64,000 nt of DNA from Sternotherus odoratus. Its lineage: Eukaryota > Chordata > Testudines > Kinosternidae. The position numbers and the translations under genes are program-made. This document shows positions 22,101 through 34,100 of this stretch, in pieces (position 1 is the stretch's first letter; each line of letters starts with the position of its first letter). Location of the stretch: positions 4,846,651 to 4,910,650 of the forward strand of contig JAVMKO010000003.1 of assembly GCA_032164245.1 (NCBI GenBank), in the 5' to 3' direction. A model generated the notes under the pieces. The model was not told the DNA's origin, searched no databases, and worked only from the letters and a program-made list of their open reading frames with translations.

Positions 22101-25100
22101 AAAAAGTAAATTTTTTATCTAAAGGTCCCAGAACATTGGGCACAATCTATAAGGGCTACCCTGAGTTATTAACATGGAAAAAAAGGCAGTGCCTGTAAGA
22201 GAATCGGAACAAAAAAATATTACACTGATGTAACTCCATTGACGTCACTAGAGTTATGACTGATTTAATCTGGTGTAAATTCCCATCTCCCCCATGATTG
22301 CTGTAATGTATTGAAGTATTAATGATGCTTGCAAGGCCTGATTCACCACTGCGTGACGTCACTGATTTCAACAGAGTTACAATACAGTAGTGCTGTGCTG
22401 AACAGCCCCCCTGGTCTAGATGGTGTTTTGCATCTTCAAAGAGTTTTTACAAACAACAACGATCATATTTAATAGTAATAGTTGGAATTTGTATAGCATC
22501 TTCAGGAGCTGCTTTACAATAATTAATCGATTAAAACTCACACTCCAGCATGAGGTAGGGAAATATTATCCCCATTTTACACATTGGGAATCGGAAGGAG
22601 AGAGACTAGGGATGAAACTAACCCTGTGTACAGGGGCTATGGCAGACTCTCAACATCCCATGGGGACTAAGTCATGGCAGGAGCTCAAAGCCTTCCCAAA
22701 AAACCCCTCAAGTTTGTTCATATCTGTGCCCACCACTTCACTGATTCCGTAAAGGCTCCAAAATAAAACAAAGGTAAAATCATGGCCATGCTGAAATGGA
22801 ACTCTCGAGGCTGTATTATAAAGCCCTGGAAAATGGCATTTGTAAGACAAAGATTGACAAACCTTAACTGTAGCAACTGTATGAGGCAGCAGTACAATAG
22901 GGACATAATTGGGCTAGGAAAATAACCTGCACAAAAATAATAAATGCCTGTCAGCCTTAGTGATTTTATTCTTAATCTCCTTTGTAGGCTGGAACATATG
23001 AGTTCTCTGTTTCTCATTACTTGGGAATCATTCTTCCAAGTTTGCAACAAAAAGAATGCTCACCAGAATCTCCTTATTCCAGCAACTATTTGTGCCCATA
23101 TCTGCAAAAGATTATCTCTTTGTCTCCACTAGCACTTCTGTCAGTAAAACTTTTGTTGGTCTAGGGTATAAAAAAACCACTCCCCTGACTAAAAAAAGTT
23201 TTACTGACAAAAAGCACTGGTGTGGACAGCACTTTGTCAGCAGGAGAGCTCACTCGTGCCGACAAAGTTTTACTGACAAAAAGCACTGCTGTAGCGGCAC
23301 AGCTGTAGGGTGCGCCGCGTAGACATAGCCTGAATGTCTGGATACGGGGTATTACGGGAACTGACTGAAGAGCAGATAAAAATATTAATATCTACACATA
23401 GTGAATTACCTCCCATTCCCACTGAAGTGAGTCAGGCCCAGAGCCTCAAAGGTATTTAGGTGCCTAACTTCCATTGATTTCAGAGGAAGTCGGGGTCTTA
23501 CTTAATACCTTTGAGGTGTGGCAGACCCAGGGCAGACAGCTGCCAGTAAGGCCTGTAATTAGAAGGGTTACCACAAGGGAACTGGGTCCAGCTGAGCAGG
23601 GCTGCCACAGCCAGAAGCAGGGCCAGCTGAGGCCAATTAAGGAGGCTGCCAGAGCCCTTGAAAAGGGACTCCTCCCCAGAGAGGTTTGTGGGAGTTGAGG
23701 AGTGGGTTTGGAGGCAGTAGGTGTTAGAGGAGTGAATTTGGTGGAAGCAGAGGAGTGTGAGGAGCGAGTTGGAAGAAGCAGGGACGGAGAGGCTGCTGGC
23801 AAGCAGGAGGAGAGAACTAAGGGTCCCTTCCAGGGGGAACCTAGCTTCCCTAGCCTGCAGGAGCCTGACCCTGAGCGAGAAAGAGAGGGAGCAAGCTGCT
23901 AAGGAGCAGCAGGAAAAACCGGGCCTGGTGCAGTCTGGTCAGGGCACCAGGGCCGCACCAGCACCCCAGAGGACTTGAACCAGGGGGAGCAGAGGGGCCA
24001 CCTTGCCACAGAGGGTTTAGGCCTCAGAGTTTTGCCACCAATGTATGATCTGCTCTAGTTAGGTTCTTCTGAGAGCAGGATTGGATCCAAAGAAATGAGA
24101 CTGAAACCTGAGGAAACAGCAGCTGCTTAGCTGTTGAAGGACTCGGTTTTGAATTGCTTTCATTTAAACATGTCCTGAGTGGTATGTTTAAGAATAATGC
24201 TTTATACTTACCTAGCACTTTTCCTCCCAAAGCCTCAAAGTGCTTTACAAGCACTAATTCTTTCTTGGTAGTTATAACCTGCTCAGCACTATGGAGGGAT
24301 TAAGCTTCCCAACGCGGCTGGGAGATAGGTATATTAATCCTCATTTTACACCTGGGGAAGCTGAGCCCCAGGGAAGTGAGCTGCCTGAGAGGACACAGCT
24401 ACTCAGTGACAGAGATGAGAACAGATAGCCACAGCCTCATTCTCCTCCCACGTCCACTAGTGCAGATCAGGGGTAGCTCAGCATGCAAGCCCCTTGCACC
24501 AGCTCCTCAACAAAGGGAATAGATCTGACTGTCGGGAGGAAACTCAATGAGACCAACAGATTTGGAACCCGCGATTCACAGGTGGAAGCTCCAACTGACT
24601 TCCCTGGGGGCTCTTCACGGGGCATGAGTTGGTATGATGCCTCCAGAGAACGGGGGAGCATCCTCCCCCTGGGAATTGCTAAACAAGAACAGGTGTAGCA
24701 TTTGCATCCCCTCCGCCACTCCCAGCACAGGCTGGATGCCACTTGCAGGAGCACAGGACCTCGCCCCTCAGGAGCACTGAGTGCAGCTGATGTGACAGCC
24801 ACCATCACATCACACTGGGGACAGAAATGGGGACTTCCAGAGCTGGCAGAATATCTCGAGCTGTAGAGTCTCAAACAGCCCGGCTTTACTCGCATCCTCC
24901 GTAGCTCAGGCACCAGAGCCGGCTCCAGGCACCAGCAAAGAAAGCACATACCTGGTCCAGTCCCCTGCACTCAAGGCAGGATTAAGTATTATCTAGACCA
25001 CTCCTGGCAGGTGTTTGTCTAACCTGCTTTTAAAAATCTCCAGCGATGGAGACTCTTACAACCTCCCTAGGCAATTTATTCCAGTGCTTAACTACCCTGA

Positions 25101-28100
25101 CAGTTAGGAAGTTTTTCCTAATGTCCAACCTAAACCTCCCTTGCTGCAATTTAAGCCCATTGCTCCTTGTCAAATCCTCAGAGGTTAAGAAGAACATTAG
25201 AGGTATACAACGGCGTCCGTATGAGGAGAGATTAATAAGACTGGACTTTTCAGCTTGGAAAAGAGGTGACTAAGAAGGGATATGATTGAGGTCTATAAAA
25301 TCATGAGTGGGATAGAGAAAGTAAATAAGAAAGTGTTATTTACTCCTTCTCATAATACAAGAACAAGGGGCCACCATTTGAAATTAATAGGTAACAGGTT
25401 TAAAACAAACACAAGAAAGTATTTTTTATCGCAACGCACTATCAACCTGTGGAACTCCTTGCCAGAGGATGTTGTTAGGGCCAATACTATAACAGAATTC
25501 AAAACTAGGGATCTAGATCTGAGGTGGGCAAACTATGGCCCGCGGGACCGTCCTGCCTGGCTCTTGAGCTCCCTGCCGGGGAGGCTAACTCCCATCCCCT
25601 TTCCCCGCAGCCTCAGCTCGCTGGGCCGCCAGAGCTGTGGGTGGCTCCTGCCGGGCAGCGCGGCAGGTAGTCCTACCACTTTGAGCGGCATGGTAAAGGG
25701 GCAGGGAGTGGAGGAGCTGAATAAGGGGCAGGGAGTCCTGGGGGGCAGTCGGGGGACAGGGAGCAGGGGGTGGTTGGATGGGGTGGAGGTTCACAGGAGG
25801 AGTGGTCAGGGGACAGAGAACAGGTGGGGGTGGATAGATGTGGAAGTCCCGAGGGGCCTGTCGGGGAAAGGAGCAGGGGGGTTGGATGGGTCGGGGATTC
25901 TGAGAGGGGCAGTCAGGAGGCGAGATGTGGGAGGGGGCAGATGTGGCCGGGGCCCATGCTGTTTGGGGAGGCACAGCCTTCCCTACCCAGCCCTCCATAC
26001 AGTTTCACAACCCTGATGTGGCCCTTGGGTCAAAAAGTTTGCCCACTCCTGAGCTAAATAGATTTATGGAGGATAGGTCCATTAATGGCTATTAGCCAGG
26101 GTAGGCAGGGATGGTGTCCCTAGCCTCTGTTTGCCAGAAGCTGGGATTGGGTGACAGATGGATCACTTGATGATAACCTGTCTGTTCATTCCCTTTGGGG
26201 CACCTGCCATTGGCCATTGTCAGAGGACAGGATATTGGGCTTGATGTTGCCAGTATGGCCGTTCTTATGTTCTTATTTTTTTTCTCCCTCCTCCTTGTAA
26301 CAACCTTTTATGTACTTGAAAACTGTTATGTCCCCTCTCAGTCTTCTCTTTTCCAGATTAAACAAACCCAATTTTTTCAATTTTCCTTAATAGGTCATGT
26401 TTTCTAGACCTTTAAGCATTTTTGTTGCTCTTCTCTGGACTTTCTCCAATTGGTCGACATCTTTTTTGAAACGTAGCACCCAGAACTGGACACAAAACTC
26501 CAGTTGAGGCCTAATCAGTGCAGAGTAGAGCGAAATAATTACTTCTCGTGTCTTGCTTACAACCCTCCTGCTAATACATCCCAGAATGGTGTTTGGGTTT
26601 TTTGCAACAGTGCTACACTGTTGATTCATATTTAGCTTGTGATCCACTATGACCCCAGATCACTTAATACAGTACCCTTTTCCAGGCAGTCATTTCCCAT
26701 TTTGTATGTGTTGTGACAGACCGCTCTCTCACCCCTTGTCAGGAACAGGCAGGAAACCCTTTTTGCTCCAAACAGTGCTCTTTAATTTACAGTGCAGGAC
26801 CCCACCACCAATACATACAGCTTTGTACAGTTCCCAGCTCTACAGACTCTATATAGTCCAGCTTACAACGCCCAACACAGCTCTGACTCGCTCTTCACAC
26901 TCCACACTCTATACCATCCCCACCACACTGGGCTTGCTTCCTGGCAGGCCTTTTATCCCCCTGAGGAGGCTGCCAGGTGCCACTCATCCAGGCTGATTGC
27001 CCTGCAGCCCAGGTGGCTGATTAGCCTTCCTGCAAGGGAGGTTTGCAGAGGGCTTTTCTCCCTCTTAAAGGGCCGGCAGGGCTGGCTCAGGCACTCCTGG
27101 CCAGCACCCTGCCACACACCTCCCCCCTTAGCCTAGCCCCATCGGGCTGGCTCAGACCCTTCAATGTTTCCCAAGTATATTTAACAGGGCCCTTGAACCT
27201 CTAATCCTCATCTCCTTCACCATAGCCGCATGGTCCCTAGGCTTTGGGGTGTCATGCCTGGCTGTGGCGGAGAGTCCCACTGCCTTTTTAGGGCTAGGGC
27301 CAGCCTCCTCTGCCTCGGCTTCCCTTGCAGCTGTGGCAGAGAGCCCTACTTCCAGCCTCGCGCATGAAAGGCAGGGTATCGGCCGTCCCTGTGCCCTTCG
27401 GCGCTCACACCACTCACGTGGTGCCTCACTGCACAGGGCAACTTCTCCGGCCTCAATTTCCCCCTGGCTCTCACAGGAGCTTGGGGCCTCCACTGTGGAG
27501 CTCACCTCCTGCCCTAATCCCTGATGTTCAGGGCTGGCTAGACCCTTCGCTGGGTTATTGGGCTGACTCCCGCCCCTTCGCTTGGCCGAACCCCCTGTAC
27601 GGGTTCGCACGCTCGGCCTTGGGGCAGCCCGGGGCCTCGTACCTCCCACTGGGCCCCAGTCCCGCCCAATGATTACGGGGCAAGGTAACCCCGCAGGCAC
27701 CCCGACCCGCTTCCAGCGGAATCGGCCGCTGATCTCGAGGGGGACCTGGGCCACCTGACAGGACTTCCTGTCCCCGTGGACACACTGCAGGTCCATTTTA
27801 GCCCCTGGGATCAGCCATTCGGGGCGGACCAATGCTCTGCGGATGAGCGTGATGGGGGAGGCTGAATCCACTACCCCCGGTTGGGACCTCCTCCCCACCT
27901 GTACCCGCAGAGTGGGTATCCCCTTACGTGGTTTCCGCCCCCAAACCTCGGTCCACCCACACCAGTTAGTGTAATCAGACTCCATGGCTGGGCAGTCCCT
28001 CTTAATGTGCCCTGGCTTCCCACACTACCAGCAGGTAAGCCGGGCCACTCTTCCTGGCGCCCCCCTGGGCTCCCCATCAGTCCCTTTTCCTTTAGCTGGG

Positions 28101-31100
28101 GGGGAGTTCATGGGCCGACGCCCCAAATCCCGGACCCGTCGTGGTCGTTCTTCTCCCCGAGGTCCCTCTGCCTCCACGTACTCTTCGGTCAGGCGCACCG
28201 CAGACTCCACCGTCTCCGGCTGGTGCCTCCTGACCCAGGTACGGACAGTCTCGGGGAGGCTGAGCAAAAACTGCTCCATGATCAGGGAGTCCATGATTTC
28301 CTCCCCTGACTGGGCCTCTGGCCTCAGCCAACGCGTCGCCCAGTCTCTCAGCCTTTGGGCAAACGCCCGGGGCCGCACCGCCTGCGTCCAGCGGGCCACC
28401 CGGAACTTCTGCCGGTACCTCTCGGCAGATAAACCGACCCGGTCCAAAATGGCCACTCTTACAGTCTCAAAGTCCTGGGCCTCTGCATTCCCCAGGGCCA
28501 TATAGGCCGCCTGGGCTTCGCCCGCCAGATAGGGAGCAAGCCGGAGGGCCCAGGTGGTCCGTTCCCACCCGGCTGTGGTGGCCACCCTCTCAAAAGTGCC
28601 CAGGAAGGCATCGGGGTCATCCGCCGGGCTCATCTTACAGAGTCCCCAGGCCGGCGACCGCATGCCCTCTCCTGCCCCTGGACTCACCAGCAGCTGCAGG
28701 AGTTTCGCCTGGGTACTTGCTTGCTCCTGGATGAATTCCTGCAGCCTCTTCTGCTGCTCTGTCTGAGCCAGCTGCATTTCCTGGTGGATTTGTTGCAAGG
28801 CGTGCATGGCCTGCTGGGTCTGCTTTTGCTTCTCCACGAGCCACTCCAGGGTTCCCTCCATCTTTGGGCCACCAGTTGGGCTGCTGGTGTAGCGATCCCA
28901 CCGCTGACACCACTTGTGACAGACCGCTCTCTCACCCCTTGTCAGGAACAGGCAGGAAACCCTTTTTGCTCCAAACAGTGCTCTTTAATTTACAGTGCAG
29001 GACCCCACCACCAATACATACAGCTTTGTACAGTTCCCAGCTCTACAGACTCTATATAGTCCAGCTTACAACTCCCAACACAGCTCTGACTCGCTCTCCA
29101 CACTCTATACCATCCCCACCACACTGGGCTTGCTTCCTGGCAGGCCTTTTATCCCCCCTGAGGAGGCTGCCAGGTGCCACTCATCCAGGCTGATTGCCCT
29201 GCAGCCCAGGTGGCTGATTAGCCTTCCTGCAAGGGAGGTTTGCAGAGGGCTTTTCTCCCTCTTAAAGGGCCGGCAGGGCTGGCTCAGGCACTCCTGGCCA
29301 GCACCCTGCCACAGTGTGCAACTGATTGTTCCTTCCTAAGCAGAGTTCTTTACATTTGACCTCGTTGAATTTCATCCTATTTACTGCAGACCATTTCTCC
29401 AGTTTGTCCAGATCATTTTGAATTTCAATCCTATCTTCCAAAGCGCTTGCAACCCCTCCCAGCTTGGTATTGTCCACAAACTTTATCAGTGTACTCTCTA
29501 TGCCATTATCTAACTCACTGATGACAATATTGAACAGAACTGGACCCAGTTCTTTGTCTTGAGTCCATTGTCTTTATTTTGCTGTTCTCCCTCCTACCAT
29601 TCCTTAGAATCATGAACTCTGCCATTTCATGATCACTTTCACCCAAGCTACCTTCCACTTTCAAATTCTCAACCAGTTCCTCCATATTTGTGAAATCAAA
29701 TCTAGAACAGCCTCTCCCCTAGTAGCTTTCTCCGCCTTCTGAAATGAAAAATTGTCTCCAATACATCCCACAAACTTGTTGGAAAATCTGTGTCCGACTG
29801 TGTTATTTTCCCAACAGATGTCTGAGTAGGTGAAGTCCCCCCTCAACACCAAGCCTGTGTTTTGGATGATTTTGTTAGTTGTTTAAAAAAAGCTTCATCC
29901 ACCTCTTTTTCCTTGTTAGGTGGTCTGTAGTAGACCTCCTACCATGACACCACTCTTGGTTTTTACCCCTTTATCCTTACCCAGAGACTTTCAACAAGTC
30001 TGTCTCCTATTCCCATCTCAACCTCAGTCCATTGTATACATTTTTAATATATAAGGCAACATCTCCTCCCTTTTCTCCCTGCCTGTCCTTACTGAGCAAG
30101 CTGTACCCTTCTATACCAATATTCCAGTCATGCGTATTATCCCACCAAGTCTCTGTGATGCCAACAGGACTTAGGCCCTGTGTTGATAAAGTCAGGGCCT
30201 AGCGATACTTGCCAGTGATTTTGCTTTCCGGAGCTTATAAGATGAACAGCTTGGTTTCCTTTTTTTCTCACATGCTTGCCGGCTGAGGTCTGGGGTTAGT
30301 CCTCCTCCTTTCTTTCGACTGCAAAGTGGAAAGGAATAGTGTTAACTGAGAAGAGGGGAAACCCCTACTGAAATACAAAGAAAACTTGAGAGATAACCCA
30401 GACCTAGTTCAGGGCTTCTTTTGCTAGCAATATCATCTGTCTCCCCAATCCCTTCCTGTGCAATATAGACCTGAGAGCTTTCTTCTCTGCAGCTCTCGCC
30501 ATCTTAACAGTCCTCCTGTATGTCTGTGGCTCATCTTCTCCCCTGTTTTCTCCCTTGCCCTATCTAAACCTGTAAGCTGCTCTCTTCCATTATGATAATG
30601 TAACTCTTTAAAACATTCTGGGACACGGTTTATATTAAAGATACAAAATAAAGTTGTATTGTCTTGTAATGTATAGATCACCCCTCTCTCCCTGCATCTC
30701 TCTGTGTGAAATGAAGTGTCAGTCGTATACCAGAATGCAAAAAAGAAGAAGATGCTTTTGAGATGTGCACACATTTAATGGATAAGCCATCTGAATTACC
30801 CAGGCCTGACTCTCCACTCCCTGGCACCTTGTGTAGTGACATACACCTGTGCAAAGTGGATGCCAGATATACTAGCGAGGCAGTGGAGAACCAGCCCCAT
30901 AACGCTAAGCTGGCTTCTGGCCCTTGTCTACGTTCCAAGCTGTACTGATTTAACTAAAGGTATGTTTACACACTGATTAGGTTAAACTGATGCAAACCCC
31001 TGCGTGAACACTCAAAATCAATTTAAACCTGGCATGAGTCCTTCCTTATCAACTTCAGTTAAATCAGTATCAATAAATGTTCACCTGGGGTGTGCACCAG

Positions 31101-34100
31101 TTTAACTAAATTGATTTGAGAACACGCCTTTAGTTAAGCCAATGTAGCTTGTAATATAAACGAGGCCCTAGTCTGCTAGACTCCTCTATGAGTCTTTGTA
31201 CAATCAGATAAATCTTCTTCTGTGAGTGTCTATATGGAGCTAACAGCTCCATATAATCATTTGGTAGGATGGGAATTTCCTACACTCTGGAAGGTGGATG
31301 AAGAAATATTGAATCTGGTCCACAGAAAATTTCCCTATATGATTGTACCAAGTCTGGCTTCCTAGGACTTCAGAGCAGCCAGGATGCTGTATCCCATGAC
31401 CACTTGGAACTTCACACCAATAGCAAGGACACAACTAGAATCACATGAATACTGCAAACAATTGTCTGCAAATATTTGTGTGGGTTCTTCAGCAAATTTG
31501 CTTTGACTAAATTGATTCTTTTGTGTTCAGTCTCTGCAAGTAGTGTAGTGCAGTGGTCCCCAACCTTTGTATCAGCACGGCCCGGTCTACAGTCTTACAA
31601 TTGTACTGCGGCCCGGCACAACCGCTTTCCTTTTGTTCTTCGGCGCCGCGGACTCTTGTATGTCCGCCGAAAAGCCGCCGAATTCATTAACTCCGCTACG
31701 AAAACTGCGGCTTTTCGTCGGACATACAAGTGTCCGGCAGCAATGACTTCCGTGGGACTTCAGGCGGGAATTACTTCCGGGAAGCGATGGCGGTACCGGT
31801 CCACGGCCTGGGGGTTGGGGACCACTGGTCTAGTGAATAATTTCACAGGCAGAATTATTCCCAGAAACAGAAAATGATGGCTGACCTGCCATCATGAGAA
31901 GTAGCAGGACTCCTTCCTGAGTCACTGGGTCAGCGACCTGGCAGGATTCCAACACTGCACTGGAATCAGAATTCCTTATTCATGATAAAATGGGAGAGAA
32001 AACTGTTGATTTATTGGCAACAAGCTGCACAACACCAGATGCCTTCCAGAAGAACTGTGCAAATAGATTAAAGAAACTCTCCTGTTCCTTCCCAGTCAGA
32101 GTATAGTCAGAGAGATCTTGGACAGCTTGCTGACTCAGTTCCAAGTCTCCTATGAAAATGTATCATTTCATCTTTTCAATATTACTTAATGCCCTAGAAC
32201 AGACAAAGCCACCCTCACTAATATCTGCTCTCGTTTGTAGCTATGTGAAAGATTACCTGGAAGATTCAGGTAGAAAACAAGACATAGAAAGAATACTTGA
32301 GACGATGATCACAGATTACACAGACAGGTAAGCAACCGTATAAATCACAGCTGTAACTCCACCAGGGAGTTTTGATAATACCTTCCAGGCAATCCATAAC
32401 TCAACTCCTGCTTTCATTTGGTCTTTCTTCCCACTCTCCCTCACTTCTCCCTCTATCTCCTTCACTCCCTGATTTTGCACCATCTTCCACCCCACTCCAC
32501 AGGTCCCAATGCCTCTCATTTAACATGCTTAAAGTTCTATCCCCCTCTCTTTCACGAAGTCCCTTTAAGCCCTGTCTCTTTGGTGACTGCACTCCAATTG
32601 GACCCCCATCCGTCCATTTGTTTTTATAAAGAGTTGTGCCCTACTGAGCAGACAGCAAGAAAGGCTGCCCAGAAAGCAGCTTGTTTCTTTCAGCTGCCTT
32701 AGCTGGTCCCAGTGACTGAGAATCGAGTAAAGAAATGGAAGCCCAGCAGGACTCTGCTATTAATAGCTGTGCCCGCCGAGACACTGATGGAGAAGGAGCG
32801 GATTAGTTGAATGTTTCTGCTACAAAGAGTTGCAGTGAAATTGGTTACAATGTTAGCATTGAAATGACAACAGGTTGGTGAATTAAAAGACCCTGTGATG
32901 AGGAATGGGAGTAGTTCCCACATTTCTCAAGAACTTTTCTTTCAATCTGTCTGTGGACTCAGAATCGGGTCTTGGTTAGAAAGTTTTCTTTCAACCTGTA
33001 AAGACTAGAAACATTTTCTTTTCTTATATCTTAAAAAGACAGGAGGCCAGATCAATGCATAAAACAGCCTGGGAGTTTGAGACTTGGGTCTCAGTTTGCT
33101 CTCTTACTATGTGACAGCATGCGTACTTATGGAGCAATATTAACCATAATCAGAAGCAGAAACAGAGAGGAGTTACACAGGGGGCGGAGTAAGGGCTTCA
33201 TTCATGTGCAAATGTAACCTAAACCTCCCTCACAGCACCTGCCCCCTACACCCTGCCTTCCAGGACCAAACCATGCTGCTGACAAATGACAGTTGTGTGC
33301 TGTTGACATGACCACATGGAGGTTAAAAATAGAGGTTTACCCCGTGACAGTACCCAGTGCTGGTGTGTCACTTCCTAGGACAATTGGCTTTGAGTGATTA
33401 GAAGCTAGGTCAGAAGTCTGTATCCATCTGTTGTCCTTGTACATGCGTAGCAAGCTCTCTGGGGGCAGGAACTGACTTTTTGTTCTGTGTTTGTACCGTG
33501 CCTGGTGCAGTGGGGTCATGGTCCATGCCCAGGACTCCTAGGTGCTATGCTGATACAAACAATAAAGAATAGTAAGGAACTTCGACCCTGTCGGAGGGCC
33601 TGGTTTGCTTCCACAATAATTTCTTCGACTGATTAGGGAACAGAATTGCCCAGCAGGGTCATAGCCAGCCTCCCTAAGCCTAAAGGATGGCGGTCACAGT
33701 ATACAGCCACAAGGATGAGTAGCTCAGAGAAAGGAATGCAGCGGTGGATTCGGACAGTGATCGATCCAAGGGAAAGAAATAGCTCAATATGGGTTATTCA
33801 AGTGAAAGGTCACATTGATACCTAAACCAGCACACCTGTGCTACTGCGTAACCAGAACAGGCATTATGGAGACCAAGTGGTAGCAATTACTTACGGCTTA
33901 GGTGATATTAAAGGGAGATTTTTGATAAACAAGCAAATCTCCTTGAAATAATCCCCTGTAATTACAGCTAGGCTTGGCAGAACATTACACACACAAATGT
34001 TCTCAGTAGCACAAATGGTTCACAGGTTCAGTTCAAACCCTGTCCAGGAGGAAGAAAAATACTCTCTATACTTATTGCACCATTAGCAACTCAGAACTTA

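Larger units (their letters stand above)
26712..29313 (-). mobile_element. Nonautonomous gag-pro LTR retrotransposon (Gmr1-like Ty3/gypsy type)
   Basis: Complete 2602-bp element: two LTRs (26712-27116 and 28915-29313), 4-bp target duplication GTGT (26708-26711 and 29314-29317), primer site, polypurine tract, and on the minus strand a Gag frame with a SCAN-like domain followed by a protease-like region. Reverse transcriptase, RNase H and integrase are absent, so it would need enzymes from a relative. The LTRs differ by one substitution, one 1-bp indel and one small indel of about 8-9 bp, indicating a recent insertion. SCAN domains are thought to derive from the capsid of Gmr1-like gypsy elements, which fits. 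Confidence 0.92.
26276..30200 (-). mobile_element. CR1 LINE, minus strand, split by an LTR retrotransposon
   Basis: Two parts, 26276-26711 and 29314-30200, are one reversed CR1 copy: the text runs on without loss if the 26712-29313 element and one copy of GTGT are removed. The left part holds 'cttttctagacctttaagc...' style 3' ORF2 text and the right part more 5' ORF2 text. Defective. Confidence 0.8.

Noticed and set aside
24467..24970. 167-codon minus-strand frame, Cys-rich in places
   Set aside because: No domain, no splice support, and its start lies in a CR1 tail. Its cysteines are not in zinc-finger spacing, so it is not evidence for ZNF395.
25282..26016. 244-codon plus-strand frame
   Set aside because: A CR1 ORF2 remnant fused by chance to an inserted hAT element.
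27249..27672. Plus-strand frames across the gag-pro element
   Set aside because: Shadows of the minus-strand Gag-protease frame.
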